Source of the DNA: Sarcomyxa edulis
Lineage: Eukaryota; Basidiomycota; Agaricomycetes; Agaricales; Mycenaceae
Reading direction: 5' to 3'
Assembly (NCBI GenBank): GCA_009761415.1
Contig: QUOL01000007.1
Coordinates: 186,001-250,000 of the forward strand
Length of the DNA stretch: 64,000 nt
This document shows positions 36,466 to 48,733 of the stretch, piece after piece (position 1 is the stretch's first letter; each line of letters opens with the position of its first letter). The notes beneath the pieces were generated by a model. That model was not told the DNA's origin, made no database searches, and saw nothing but the letters and a program-made list of their open reading frames with translations. A program made the position numbers and the translations under genes.

Positions 36466-37518
36466 ATGGAGTTGCAGAATGCAGTCGACGCAGTCACGGT
36501 GACTCCAACTAGTGGGGAACCGACTCTACTTACACGTGTCACCGGGTTGTGGTTCGAGGACGGTAACATCGTATTGCGAGCGGGGGATAGTATCTTCAAG
36601 GTGTATAGTGGCATCCTCTCAGCACGATCTCCCGTGTTTCGAGATTTGTTCTCGTTCTCTCAACCGCGAGACGCAGAGCAGATCGACGGGTGCCATTTCA
36701 TACTTCTGCACGATTCTGTAGAAGACACGACGAGTTTCCTAAAGGCAATATACGACTCAGGGTGCGCTCATTTGCGAAGACCTGGACCAGATTGGCAGAT
36801 TCAACTGATAAAACGTGTCTTGGTAGATTTTTCGAACCACCTCCTGCGCAAGTCAATCTCCATATCGCAGCAGGCATACTGAGGTTGAGCGATAAATATG
36901 AGTCTGACGTTGACTATCTCAAGCGTCGCGCTCTTCGTCACCTGTCTCAATTATCGCCGATGTCGATCAACGAGTTCGGACAAATTTTCCGAGGCCGGGC
37001 TTCACACACGATGGTCGAACTTTTGTGCATTCGCCTTGATCAACGTAGCCCGTGATACGGGGGCACTCTGGCTCCTCCCAGTGGCATTGTATAGCGCATG
37101 CAATCTCGGTATCGAGACAATCCTGTATGGCATGTCATGCTCAGGGTCTCGCTTCACTCTTCGTGAGAGCGATAAGAAGATCTGCTTGATCGCAAGGCAG
37201 GAGCTCATTTCTGTCTACGCTACTAAGATCTCGAAATCTTTCATTCCTTCCGGCAAGAAATGCCCCACCCCTTTCAAATGTAATTCCTCGAAATTGCATT
37301 ACCTGCATATGTGGAGCGATTGTCTTGGAGCCCACCCTCTCAGCTATCACTCGTGGTTCTATCAAACAAAGGCAGACATGTGTCCCGCTTGCAATGAAGC
37401 AGAGGGATCGATATATCGTTATCAGAGGCTAGCATGCTGGGACAGCCTACCCACACTATTCGGTCTTCCAGGCTGGAGCAACCTTGCTCGCATGAGAAAG
37501 CTCGCTTTGGAAGAGTAA
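36466..37518 (+). pseudogene. BTB/POZ-domain protein gene with a one-base frameshift
   Basis: Exon 1 36466-36761 and exon 2 from 36827 join in phase. The BTB domain reads WFEDGNIVLRAGDSIFKVYSGILSARSPVFRDLFS...DGCHFILLHDS..., then ILRLSDKYESDVDYLKRRALRHL. This is the common Agaricomycete BTB family of unknown function. At about 36978 the frame breaks: the conserved continuation (CAFALINVARDTGALWLLPVALYSAC, later CPACNEAEG...WDSLPTLFGLPGW) is in the next frame. No intron with usable splice sites can explain this; dropping one G in ttcgga would restore the family sequence. As read, translation ends at 37055. It may be a recent pseudogene or a base-call error. The C-terminal Cys/Trp motif is otherwise intact. 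Confidence 0.72.
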
Positions 37519-38171
37519 CTGGTGTTCATCACATTTTCTATGACGCTCGTTAGTTTCTGATATACACTTGAACCGATTCTCCAGACCTTCGTAAAACTAA
37601 TATCCACGTTCGGAACTGAACGCAAGATCAATCTTTCCTTTGTCTGTCTCAGATGAAAGTACGAATTCGGTGAAATTCCTATTTTTTTGAGTATGTAGTG
37701 CTTGTATCTTGTATCTAGGACAAGAATCTCCCGAACGGTTTCTTTCAGACCGAATTTTAATCATACAACATCAACGAAAACATAGCTCATACCTATCGTC
37801 TGTAGTTCCCTTACTGAAGCTTGATACGAAGTGCCCGAACTGCACCCGTGAACACGGTATGATGCATGAAACAATGTCTGCATAATCAGCACGATGATTT
37901 CCGGAAGGGTTCCAAGCGGTTGCGTCGGCGTCTGGTCGAAGTTTACTGGATATATCGAGGTTTGAAAGGGGGGGGGGGTCGCTGCGTCGTGAAAGAATGT
38001 ATATCGTGACACTGTCATCTTCTTTTGAAGGATAGCGAAGGAATCCATTCCAGGTAATAACTGCTGATCAGAAGACGACTGCTCTCGCTTCCGTTGTTTT
38101 AGTACAGCCATGGAATGAATAAAGTACAATTGAAGGATATAAAATACAGTCCATTCTTCGTATCCGCGGAG
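37519..38171. other. Gap between BTB gene and COX16 3' end
   Basis: No gene recognised. Contains an uninterrupted run of 11 G at 37968-37978 and otherwise looks like 3' flanking sequence of two convergent genes. Confidence 0.5.
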
Positions 38172-38684
38172 TCAAGGCTTCTTTGGCTTGGGTTTGAATG
38201 TCGAGGGAACAGGCTCAAGGGGTAGGGGCGGAGGCGTTTCTTCCGGTAGCACGCCCCATTCTGGTAGACCTTCTGGTCTTTTGATACGTTTAGGTTCCCA
38301 GTTATCATCAATGTCGGCAGTCAGACGCTATAGGAAGAGTAATATAAACCGTTAGATTAGACACAAAAGCAACGCTGCGACACTTACGAAGTATTCTTCC
38401 CTGATATCAAACTTCTTCCTGTTCTTGTCCAATTTGAGAGCGTCTTCCTTGCTCACCTACGATAGGTGGGTCAGAGGTATTCCTGTCTTCATGATTGGAC
38501 CCAAACAGACCTGCTGGACTCTCTGATCATGTAGATCATACCGCGTCTGGGTGAATGTGGCAAGCCCGAACGAGGCACCGACCATAAGCAGAACGAAAGG
38601 AACTCCGAAGATAGCTGGATATCTTTTTATTAGACGGTTCATGTTCGTAGTGTTCAGCGGCTTCTTGGGGAACGGGGAGGACAT
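38172..38684 (-). CDS. COX16: Cytochrome c oxidase assembly protein Cox16
   Basis: Three exons on the minus strand: 38684-38511, 38456-38388 and 38327-38172; 132 residues. It is a single-span inner-membrane protein that helps mature Cox1/Cox2 in complex IV assembly. The family core is clear: NRLIKRYPAIFGVPFVLLMVGASFGLATFTQTRYDLHDQRVQQVSKEDALKLDKNRKKFDIREEYFRL.....DDNWEPKRIKRPEGLPEWG, followed by a Pro-rich tail. The second exon is bounded by clean GT and AG and encodes exactly the conserved VSKED...EEYF block. Its start codon lies only 40 bp from the first possible ATG of the divergent HNH gene, so the two genes must share a compact promoter. Confidence 0.95.
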
Positions 38685-38724
38685 GGTCGTAAACGGTAAA
38701 GAGGCAGAGGCCTAGTCACGGTAA

Positions 38725-40072
38725 ATGGCCGAGACTTGTCGACGCCGGTCACGCCGGAGAGCCCTTGTCACCTTCCCCGGAACCATGACCGTGATCACCG
38801 TCTTTGCTTCATTTCCTACCGAAATAACCGTGCCACCCAATCTTTCGCCAGATAATTGGCGCTGGGTCGCCTGCCTCACTCTTCCTGTCGACAAACTACT
38901 CCAGCTAAATCTCTCTCTGAAGCCTTATAAATGGATCCGATACGCCATAGGAGTCGTTGTAGGTGCACAGGGACACCTCTCGACTTCGTCTGACCTACTT
39001 CATACTTTGAATGTGGATTACAATATTAATACCGATGACTTTCCTACCCATCATGCCTCGGAGCTGTATTATCATATGAGCGATGCTGAAAAGGTTTCTA
39101 TGTTTCCGATCGACCCTGACCTGGGGCGCACGAATACAAGTTGCTATTCGACTGCCAGTGACAGTGCGGCCACTTCTCATCGAGTCCGGTTCCGACAGGA
39201 TGTCAAGGATCGAGACGGAGAGGCATGCGTACTGACGGGGTATGGTATACCTGTATGCGATGCCTTGCATCTTCTAGCCCATAGCAAAGGCGATAAGGTA
39301 TGCTTCTTTTTATTTCGAGCTGACTTTTTCACTAACGACATTATGGATAGTATATCGAGAGACACACTCGGAATCGCAGCCGAGATCTCAGTCAGGATGT
39401 TGTGCATGACATCAATGATCCCCGCAATGGCCTCTTTCTTAATGCTATGGCCCACCGCATGCTGGGTTCCCGCTTGGCGTTTCTAGTGGTGCGTTCCTTG
39501 CTAATAGTTGATAAATGCAGAGGCTAATGCAGCATGAGCAGACGCCCAACTTTGCCATGGAGAGCACTGATGTCCATTCCGGTGCTGCTGCGAGCTCTTC
39601 AGCTGCACAATACACGTCGCACTACTTGGAAAGGACCGAGGCACTGAGTAACTGTTCACTCATGGCTATGGGCCCGGGTACATCACTCCGTTTACCAACT
39701 GATGCCAGCTCTACTCAGTGGCCTCCGACTGTCCTATTCGATGCTGTCTATGCCAGCTTTGTCCTCCGAAATTTCGCTTCTGATCTGGTGAAGACAGAAA
39801 TAACCACGACCTGGAAGGACAGCTTCTATCCAGAAGAGGACCTCATAGCACAGCGTCGACAGGCCAAGGATCATCATAATCGGAGTGTGGCAAAGAAAAA
39901 TCAGCAAGGCGGTCCAAATGGCCTAGACATGCTTCTCATGATTCCATATCTTGCCGTGCCGCAAGACAAGCTGCCAGATATGCTGAAAGAGGCCAGGCAG
40001 AAAAAACGAGCGGCGGAAGATAGACGTATAGAGGAGAAAGTCAACAAATGGAGGAGCCAGCTCCTTGTTTGA
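38725..40072 (+). CDS. HNH-domain protein of unknown role
   Basis: Three exons: 38725-39297, 39351-39488 and 39521-40072; 420 residues if the first ATG is used. The ATG at 38785 (MTVITVFASF) fits other family members better. The HNH-type core is FRQDVKDRDGEACVLTGY...CDALHLLAHSKGDKYIE, with Cys/His positions of the treble-clef nuclease fold. It is followed by NDPRNGLFLNAMAHRMLG, typical of the HNH_2-like family expanded in Agaricomycetes, where the N-terminal ~150 residues carry a separate domain. The C-terminus is charged and coiled (LKEARQKKRAAEDRRIEEKV). Whether these proteins cut DNA is not known. Head-to-head with COX16. Confidence 0.82.
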
Positions 40073-40538
40073 GTTCGCTATATTGCATTCCCCTTGTCTA
40101 CGATATTTCTCTCCGCTTACAAGACTTTCGTATATCATTATTCCCATATCATTTCTCAATATACCAGTACTCTTTCTCTTTTCTCCCCATCTTTTCTGAA
40201 TTTTGATCGACAACGCGTCAACAGTCATCAATAAGTACCGCTTTCTTCTGAGAAATGTTCCAGAGAATACGGCTGTTAGCATTCAAGACCGGCGTTATGC
40301 AGGTAAGCTCGATCGTCGTGGTCGACAGCGAGTGAGGAGAGAGCTATTGACGGACGAGCGCTCGGCGAGCCTCTTGGACAAACTCTTGGACGAGTCACGA
40401 TCGCGAATTCCAATTCCAATTCGGGCACACCGGAAAAGCAAATCACCAAAAATCGATATCCTCACTTTCGACCAGCGCCCAATAACTTTATCTTCATTTA
40501 TTTGAGTCTGCGACGTACTTTAGAACGCCCAGCATATC
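40073..40538. other. Gap between HNH gene and ADE12
   Basis: Promoter of ADE12 with a pyrimidine-rich tract near 40150-40190. A 100-codon open frame (40203-40505) lacks an ATG start and any family feature, so it is not called. Confidence 0.45.
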
Positions 40539-42255
<1,717 letters not shown>

Positions 42256-42541
42256 AAGTAGAACCGAAGCAGTTAGTGTCTTTGTACCGAAATAAAGTGA
42301 CTCGAAAGTGTTGTGGCTGTGTCGAGAATAAAATTCCCACGAGGTTCGTTTAACTCCTCTTTGCTCGTTGTCACATCCTCCCTTCTCCTCGTCACTCCCC
42401 GGTCACGATTGTCACTGGAACACCCGCCCAACAAGTCGCGCTAAGTCACAGCAGACGTTTGCAGGGTATACCGTGTTGCTTTCATCTCCTGGATTTATTC
42501 GAAACTGAAAGACAATCCCATAATTCAATCTAGTCTTCTTC

Positions 42542-43731
42542 ATGGATTCAGGTGGTCTCAGCGACAGTAATGCCAGCGGGTCGCGCAAACGGCCTCGCGA
42601 AAGCAGAGAAAATGAGACTCCGAGCCAGCGCCTCAAGCGCGAAAAAGCTGCAGAGAGACAGCGTCGGAAACGGGAACGAGATCGTAACGCTGCTGGTCTC
42701 GGAATAATGGGTGGCGGTTTTTCAAACGGTACAGGATCCGACTCTTCTCCCCAACAAGCACAACAAGCACAACCTTCGACTCCTCAACCTGATTTTTCGG
42801 GTCAAGACTCGTTGACTCCAGATGAAGCCGCTAGAAGAGACAGGGTGCGTGCTGCTGCTAGGGAACGACAGCGCAAGCATCGACAATTGGTCAAACAAAG
42901 GAAGATGCGTGAGCTGGGGCTTGACATGGGCAACGAGATTATGCCCGGAATGGAGGAGGTTCATTATCGGGTTAACGCGGATGGCCAGTATCAACAAGTT
43001 TTGCCACACGAAATGCAGCCCCCTCACTTGCAGCAGCAGCAAATGCACCCTGCGGCGATGGGACAACACGAGCCACCCTTCCCGCAAGGTCAACCTCTCG
43101 GAGGGCAGACCTTTGCCTCGACTCTATTGCTATCATTTTCTTGTGCCCCTTTGCTCAAACAACATCTCCTCCGTACTCTTGCCATGACGAACGAAGAACT
43201 CGCCTCCCTGGAACCCATCATCGCAGAAGCCTGGGACCAATGGGACCACCAGGTATGCATACACCTCTTTCCCCTTCATGATTTTACTCATTATCAAATA
43301 TACACTGTTCAGCGTCGTGTTCACTACGCAGAACAAGCAGCAAAAGGCGGTCCAGCCGCCGGCCCATCTTCCTACGACATGAACGCCACTCCAGACCAAC
43401 AACAGCCCCAACACCATTCAGCGCCGAACCCCAACCCCACGAACCCCTATGCAGATCCCAACCAGCCCACGCCAAATGAATTCCGAGCTCGGTTCCACCG
43501 CCCCCTCGTCGCACCTTCTCCGTTCCGTACTTATCCTGGCGCTAGCACCGATACCCAACCGCAGACAACAGGCTCGACACCCACAAGTACGTCGGGATCT
43601 GTTCCGAGCGACCCTATCGATCCTCATTTAGCAACTAATGGGAATGCTGGGAGCAGTATGTTCTTCGTAATCGCGTCTATACCATTGGTTCATGCTGACT
43701 CGACAATTTCACAGGTGATGGGAGGAGTTAA
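42542..43731 (+). CDS. Gln/Pro-rich protein with two basic regions
   Basis: Three exons: 42542-43252, 43313-43655 and 43715-43731 (17 nt); 356 residues. Not recognised as a named protein. Two strongly basic helical stretches (LKREKAAERQRRKRERDR at about 30-47 and RRDRVRAAARERQRKHRQLVKQRKMRE at about 98-124) recall bZIP basic regions, but no clean leucine zipper follows. The rest is rich in Gln, Pro and Ser, with a helix LAMTNEELASLEPIIAEAWDQWDHQRRVHYAEQAA. The short last exon is inferred from a clean GT...AG pair and ends in SSDGRS. A nuclear transcription- or chromatin-related role is plausible but unproven. Confidence 0.7.
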
Positions 43732-44125
43732 ATCCTCAAGTTCAAATGCATTGCAAGTCCACTTTACGATTATATTTTTTCTCTGTGTTCGTTAATACCG
43801 CGTTACCCAATGTGTCTCCTGAACTCTCTCTCGCTATTAGCTTTACAAGTCGACCTCTGGTTTCCCACTTTGTAGCAATTGGTTACATACTCAATCTTAT
43901 ATCCATAATCTCGATTTTCGTTCATAAGCTAGTACATAGAAAGCAGGAAACAACACACAAAGGACAAAATAAAATATACACAACATGGATAACTACTACA
44001 CGGTATCGATTATTATTACAATATATCATTTTAGCACGAACAAAAACTTGCCTCAGTCAGCAAAAGAGAAAGAAAAATGAAGAGCAACACAACAATTCAA
44101 GAGGAGGGGAACTGAAAACCGAGAA
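43732..44125. other. Convergent 3' region
   Basis: AT-richer 3' flank between the basic-region gene and the ING gene. No gene recognised. Confidence 0.5.
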
Positions 44126-45400
44126 CTACTTCTTCCTTCCTTTCCTTCCCCCTACGTCTTTCCGACAATCCTTACAATACCAGACATCAGGTGTAGGCAG
44201 CTTGATGTCAACGCACGCGATATGAAACTGAGTAGTAAATTTGGTCAGTGCACGATAGAGCAGAAAAAAAGCAAGACACGACTGACCCATTCATACGGGC
44301 ATCCTTTCTCATTATCGCACGCAATCATCTAGAATCACCCGTTAGTTTCCAATGTTTTCAAACGCAATACAAGTACTCACGTCTCCGAAACTCTTTCTCT
44401 GACAGTGACAATACAACCTCTGGTCCTCGGGTTCCCCGTCTGATTCGCCCTCTGCGTCGGCATCAGCATCGACGTCCATATCTTGGTCAGGTTGTCTTGG
44501 GGGAAGAATCTGGCGGGATAACCTAGAGCGTGGATGTGTCGTCGTCGTCGAGGCTGAAGGCGCAGGACTAGCTAATTTGACTGCTCGGCGTTCGGGCCCT
44601 TGGCCGTTCAATCTTCGTTCTAAGATAAGTGTGCTCATTAGCAGCTGACCAGAAAATGGAGCCAATAGACGGGGGACTTGCTTTTCGGGACAGGAGGGCC
44701 AAGAGAAATCGAAGTGGATGGGTTTAGCTGAAGGACGTCCAGATTGGCCTGCGCCGCTAGTGCATTCTTGAGATTTTCCACAACCTGCGTAGCGGGACCC
44801 CTCCCACCAGGGAGATAATGATCATCGGGATTTATCTTGTGAGCATTTTTAGCGGAATTGAGTGCAGCAAGAGAAGCAGAAGTGATTTGGGCGTAGTCTG
44901 ATACTTCGCCTGAGAGGACGCCGACTTTGATGAGATCAACGTCGAGTCTGGCACGAGTACGTGCGATGAGATTGACTACACGTTGAGATATAAGACATTT
45001 CTCGTCTGAGAGACGTTGGATTTCGGCGTAAGATGAGGAGATTTTGGCTGGTAGGTTGGCAGATGCGGCGGATGGTCCAGCGCTATTTCCTGGTGAAGGT
45101 AGGCGGATTGAAGAGCGTATGTATCTAGCTGAATCGGCGTCAATCTCTGCCTGTAGTTCTTGTTGTCCGCCATGCGTGAGTGCTTGGTTGGTAGGACATG
45201 TTGGGGTAGCATCTCACCTTGTGCTCTAGAGTCTTTATGTCGTATCTCTTGCAACAAATGATGTATCTCGTGTGGTAAATTTTCGAGACCTCAAGATACC
45301 CAATATCAGTATAGTTCGAAAGACAACATATACGACTCTCACTAGATATAAACTCGGCCGCAATGTTAGCAGCCTCTTCCATGCTCCCGAGAGAGGTCAT
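44126..45400 (-). CDS. ING-family PHD-finger chromatin protein
   Basis: Six exons on the minus strand: 45400-45343, 45289-45218, 45158-44682, 44619-44381, 44328-44287 and 44227-44126; 329 residues. The N-terminal ING domain starts MTSLGSMEEAANIAAEFISSLENLPHEIHHLLQEIRHKDSRAQ and continues with the coiled helices. The middle has basic and acidic stretches (DMDVDADADAEGESDGEPED). The C-terminal PHD finger has C4HC3 ligands: [30 protein letters not shown]...VWYCKDC. ING PHD fingers bind H3K4me3 and recruit NuA4-type acetyltransferase or Rpd3-type deacetylase complexes; which of Yng2, Yng1 or Pho23 this matches is not settled. Intron 44620-44681 appears to begin GCAAGT (GC-AG); the nearby GT gives the wrong frame. 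Confidence 0.92.
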
Positions 45401-45821
45401 ATTCAGGTTGAATTTTGTCGGCGATCTTTGCAAAACTTTGGGCGCAGTCACCAGAATGTGTATTTTCCCCCTTTCTTTCAGATGACAAGATAGGCTTCTT
45501 GCGATTGTTCCAGTCGTGAAACAGTTACGAAGGTGGTGTTTTTCTGAGAGAGTGGATCACGGTTTGATTCTTGCCATCGGGGGCTGACTCGGCACATGGG
45601 AATAAATGAGTTGATGACTGTTGACTGCCATTCTGGTCCCAACTCTCATCTTTCTGACTCCTCGAGAGCCACTGGGCCACCCAGGACTCTATGTACAAGA
45701 ACAAAAACATAGCATTTTCAGAAGCTACCCTTGATGGACCATCAATGTAGGTCTTGAAAGGGACCCGGGTATCCCTCGACAAGCTTGCTGGTTCACTGTC
45801 TCTGCGTCATGCCACACGGAT
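45401..45821. other. Upstream region of the ING gene
   Basis: 421 bp without a recognisable gene, between the ING start and the left edge of the tandem duplication. Confidence 0.45.
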
Positions 45822-46078
45822 GTCATAATATATCTCGTCCTGGACATGGCCAGTGGGGACCATATCCTGAAATCTCTTCTCTCAGAAAATGCTCTGGACT
45901 CTCAGTATGCACACTCGTGCGTTCCGAGGGCTCCGTTGATCATTGAAACCTCCTTGAGAGTCGGACACATATCACATCGCGCTCCCCACGATTCCCGGCT
46001 GTTTCTATAGCTTATTGTGGCTTTTGATCGTTATGATGCATATAGAGTCAGCCAGGAACGTCAGTATATGTCCCTCAG

Positions 46079-46089
46079 ATATATAAATG
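46079..46089 (+). promoter_or_regulatory. TATA box of DPBB gene copy 1
   Basis: atatataaatg lies about 155 bp upstream of the ATG at 46242. The equivalent element in copy 2 (gtatataagtg near 47300) is conserved although flanking bases differ. Confidence 0.55.
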
Positions 46090-46241
46090 CATGGTCCTCC
46101 ATCATAGCTCAGTAGGTCTCATCGTGTTCCTTCCGTGTTCTTTGTCCTAGTCAGTGCTCCCAAACCTCCCAGTTCCTTGACTAACCCACCCTCGACCCTT
46201 GCTCGACCCACTCAGAAAAATACGAGAGACAGATATACACG

Positions 46242-46872
46242 ATGTCCAAGGTACTCTCTTTTGCTTCCATTGCACTTGTAGTCGCGTCGTCCGTCTATGG
46301 CGCGGCCGTTCCCCGAGCTTTCATAACGGATGGATTGTAAAATCATTTCTTTACGCTCAAAGAGTCTCACAACTGATATCTGTATTGGCAGTGCCACTTT
46401 CTATGCCCAAAACGGACTTCCTGGTGCATGCGGAATCTTCCACCAAGATCAAGATTTCGTCGGTGCTATCAGTAAATAAGTTCCTTTCTACCGCAAGAAT
46501 GACATAATGACATATTTTGTTCCCTGTACTCGATCAGGTACCAGTCGATATGGCTCTGCTGTAGAATCGCCTCTCTGCGGAAAGCAAGTACAAATCGTGA
46601 ATCCTGCTAATGGCAAAGTGAGTAGATTAATCATTGATCCCATGCGAGTTAGACACTGAGAATGTTTCCGAACCAGTCGATTGTTATTACTATCGCAGAT
46701 AATTGTCCTACATGTCAAAATGCAGACTCGTTCGATCTGTCTCTCGGCGCTTTCGAAGCACTAGCTCCCTTGTCCGCTGGCATAATTCCTAGTAAGCCCC
46801 CCCACCGCGTACTTTGACTTCGGTATAATGATATTGACGTGTGGTTTGATAGTCGAGTGGCAGTTTGTCTGA
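46242..46872 (+). CDS. Secreted double-psi beta-barrel (RlpA/barwin-like) protein, copy 1
   Basis: Five exons: 46242-46336, 46392-46471, 46538-46617, 46677-46791 and 46853-46872; 129 residues. A signal peptide (SFASIALVVASSVYGA) precedes a DPBB domain: TFYAQNGLPGACGIFHQDQDFVGAIS, PLCGKQVQIVNPANGKS, VITIADNCPTCQNADSFDLSLGAFEALAPLSAGIIPIEWQFV. The four Cys residues and the IADxCPTC and D-x-S-x-GAFEA motifs match the Agaricomycete family often labelled riboflavin-aldehyde-forming-enzyme-like. It is related to expansin/barwin folds and includes cysteine-protease-inhibitor-like members. Enzymatic function is not established from sequence; a small secreted extracellular protein is the safe statement. 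Its sister copy follows 1185 bp downstream. Confidence 0.88.
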
Positions 46873-47426
46873 CCATTCTGACCTTTGTTCTACACATCAC
46901 TGTCCCGAATAGCGGAGTTGTAAGATCATCTCTTCTTCATATATATGGGCGTGACCATCTTTGTCAATTATGCATATTACAGAAATGAAACAGGCCTAGC
47001 TGGTCGTTTGTGAAATTCCCATACCCTCATCTTTCGCAGTGTCATGATAAATTTCGTCTTGGAACCGGTCATTGGAGACCATATCCTGAAATCCCTTTCC
47101 CGGGAAGAGCTTCTGGACCCTCGCTCTGCACACTCGTGCCCCGTTGATCATTGTCACCTCGCTGAGCGTCGGACAAATATCACATCGCGCTCCCCACGAC
47201 TCCCGGCTGTTTCTATAGCTGATTGTGACCTGGATGATGGCTTTTGATCGTTATGATGCATCCAGAGTCAGCCAGGAACGTCAGTATATGTCCCTCGGGT
47301 ATATAAGTGCATGGTCCTCCATCATAGCTCAATAGGACCCAAAGTGTTCCTATCCTGGTCAGTGCTCCCAACAACTCTACCTTTCTGACAACCCACCCTC
47401 GACTTGTTGAGAAAATCCAAGGAGCA
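46873..47426. other. Spacer between DPBB copies (duplicated promoter and 3' flank)
   Basis: Holds the 3' flank of copy 1 and the promoter of copy 2 with its TATA-like gtatataagtg near 47300. Open frames here are shadows of duplicated noncoding sequence. Confidence 0.6.
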
Positions 47427-48053
47427 ATGTTCAAGGTACTCTCTTTTGCTTCCATTGCACTTGTAGTCGCGTCGTCCGTCTATGGTGCGGCCGTTCCCCG
47501 AGCCTTCATAACGGATGGATTGTAAGATCCTGTTCCCGTCACTCAAAAGATTTACAACTTATGTCTACATTGACAGTGCCACTATATATACCCAAGGGGG
47601 ATTTCCTGGTGAATGCGGGGTTATCCACCAAGATCAGGATCTTATCGGTGCCATCAGTAAATAAATATATTTCTACCGCAAAGAATAACATATTGATATG
47701 CTTTGTTTCCGACCAGGTAGCAGTCTATATGGACCTGCTGTAGAATCGCCTCTCTGCGGACAGCAAGTACAAATCGTAAATCCTGCTAATGGCAACGTGA
47801 GCCAATTTGTTCTCAAGTGAATCCCTCACTGAACGTCTTTCCGAACTAGTCGGTTGTTATCACCATCGCAGATGATTGTCCTGCGTGTCAAAATGACTCG
47901 TTCGATCTTTCCATTGGCGCTTTCGAAGCACTAGCTCCCTTGTCCGCTGGCATAATTCCCAGTAAGCCCCCCCCCCCCCCCCCCACCGCGTACTTTGACT
48001 TCGGTATAATGATATTGACATGTGGTTTGATAGTCGAGTGGCAGTTTGTCTGA
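47427..48053 (+). CDS. Secreted double-psi beta-barrel protein, copy 2
   Basis: Five exons with the same structure: 47427-47521, 47577-47656, 47717-47796, 47850-47961 and 48034-48053; 128 residues. Signal peptide nearly identical to copy 1 (MFKVLSFAS versus MSKVLSFAS). The mature part has diverged more than the noncoding flanks suggest: TIYTQGGFPGECGVIHQDQDLIGA, SSSLYGPAVESPLCGQQ, ADDCPACQNDSFDLSIGAFEA. One codon (Ala) is lost in exon 4. All four Cys and all splice sites are kept, so the gene is probably functional. The last intron carries a run of 18 C directly after the donor, where copy 1 has 7. Confidence 0.87.
47967..47984 (+). repeat. Poly-C tract (18 C) in the last intron of DPBB copy 2
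   Basis: The intron begins gtaag followed by 18 consecutive C; the paralogous intron has 7 (46797-46803). A homopolymer expansion or a sequencing-length artefact. Confidence 0.85.
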
Positions 48054-48733
48054 CCGATTGACCTTTGTTCTACACATCCTGAATAACGGAGTTGTAAGAT
48101 ATATCTGTGGGTAACCACCTTCGTCAAGTATGCATATGACAGAAATGAAACAGGCCTAGCTGGTCGTTTGAGAGATTTTCATTCCATCCTCATCTTTCGC
48201 AGAGACTTGCAGGGCGGGTTGTTTTTTCAGGACTCGGAGAGCACCAAACAGTAATACGGTCGTCCGAGTCCCGAGCCATCCATGGATCCTTCTCTCGAGA
48301 ATTTTTCCATCTCAATGACTCGAATTCATGAGTGGTTTCTCAACGATATTGATAAGTAATTCGGATGGCCGCCACAGAGTCGGAGGCACAGAGAGAAGTC
48401 AAGGAATTGAGAAGACAGATACTTCTTCTTGGTAAAACTATATCCCTGAGCTTTGCGCAGACTTGGGAAAGACGTCTGACCGTTGGATTGCAACATTTTT
48501 GCAAGGTGATCAAGTTCGTCTTCGAGAGATAGAAGGAGACGTAGTCGGCCATAGATATTCTGTCGTGTAAAGTAAGTAATCGTGTGTTAGATACTAGTCG
48601 ACAATCGATGTCAAATCGATGTCTAAAAAGTGGTGTCCTCTACCCAAGTCGACAGAAAACTTGCAGAAATCGACTTGCCGTCGAACCTACTAGGATTTCC
48701 GATTTTGGACATTCTGGCGCCCGCAAACGATCG
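48054..48733. other. Gap between DPBB copy 2 and NUBPL
   Basis: Right edge of the tandem duplication up to about 48202, then unique sequence and the NUBPL promoter. Short open frames without features. Confidence 0.45.

Larger units (their letters stand above)
45822..48202 (+). repeat. Tandem duplication, two ~1.2-kb units
   Basis: Unit A (about 45822-47039) and unit B (about 47041-48202) are direct repeats covering promoter, gene and 3' flank. Matching landmarks: gaccatatcctgaaatc, cacatcgcgctccccacga, gagtcagccaggaacgtcag, tggtcctccatcatagctca, and at the end gaaatgaaacaggcctagct. Both units end with catctttcgcag. Small indels separate them, including a longer 5' spacer in B (ctggatgatgg) and the intron poly-C. 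Confidence 0.9.

Noticed and set aside
40203..40505. 100-codon plus-strand open frame rich in Arg
   Set aside because: No ATG start; lies in the ADE12 promoter; no domain.
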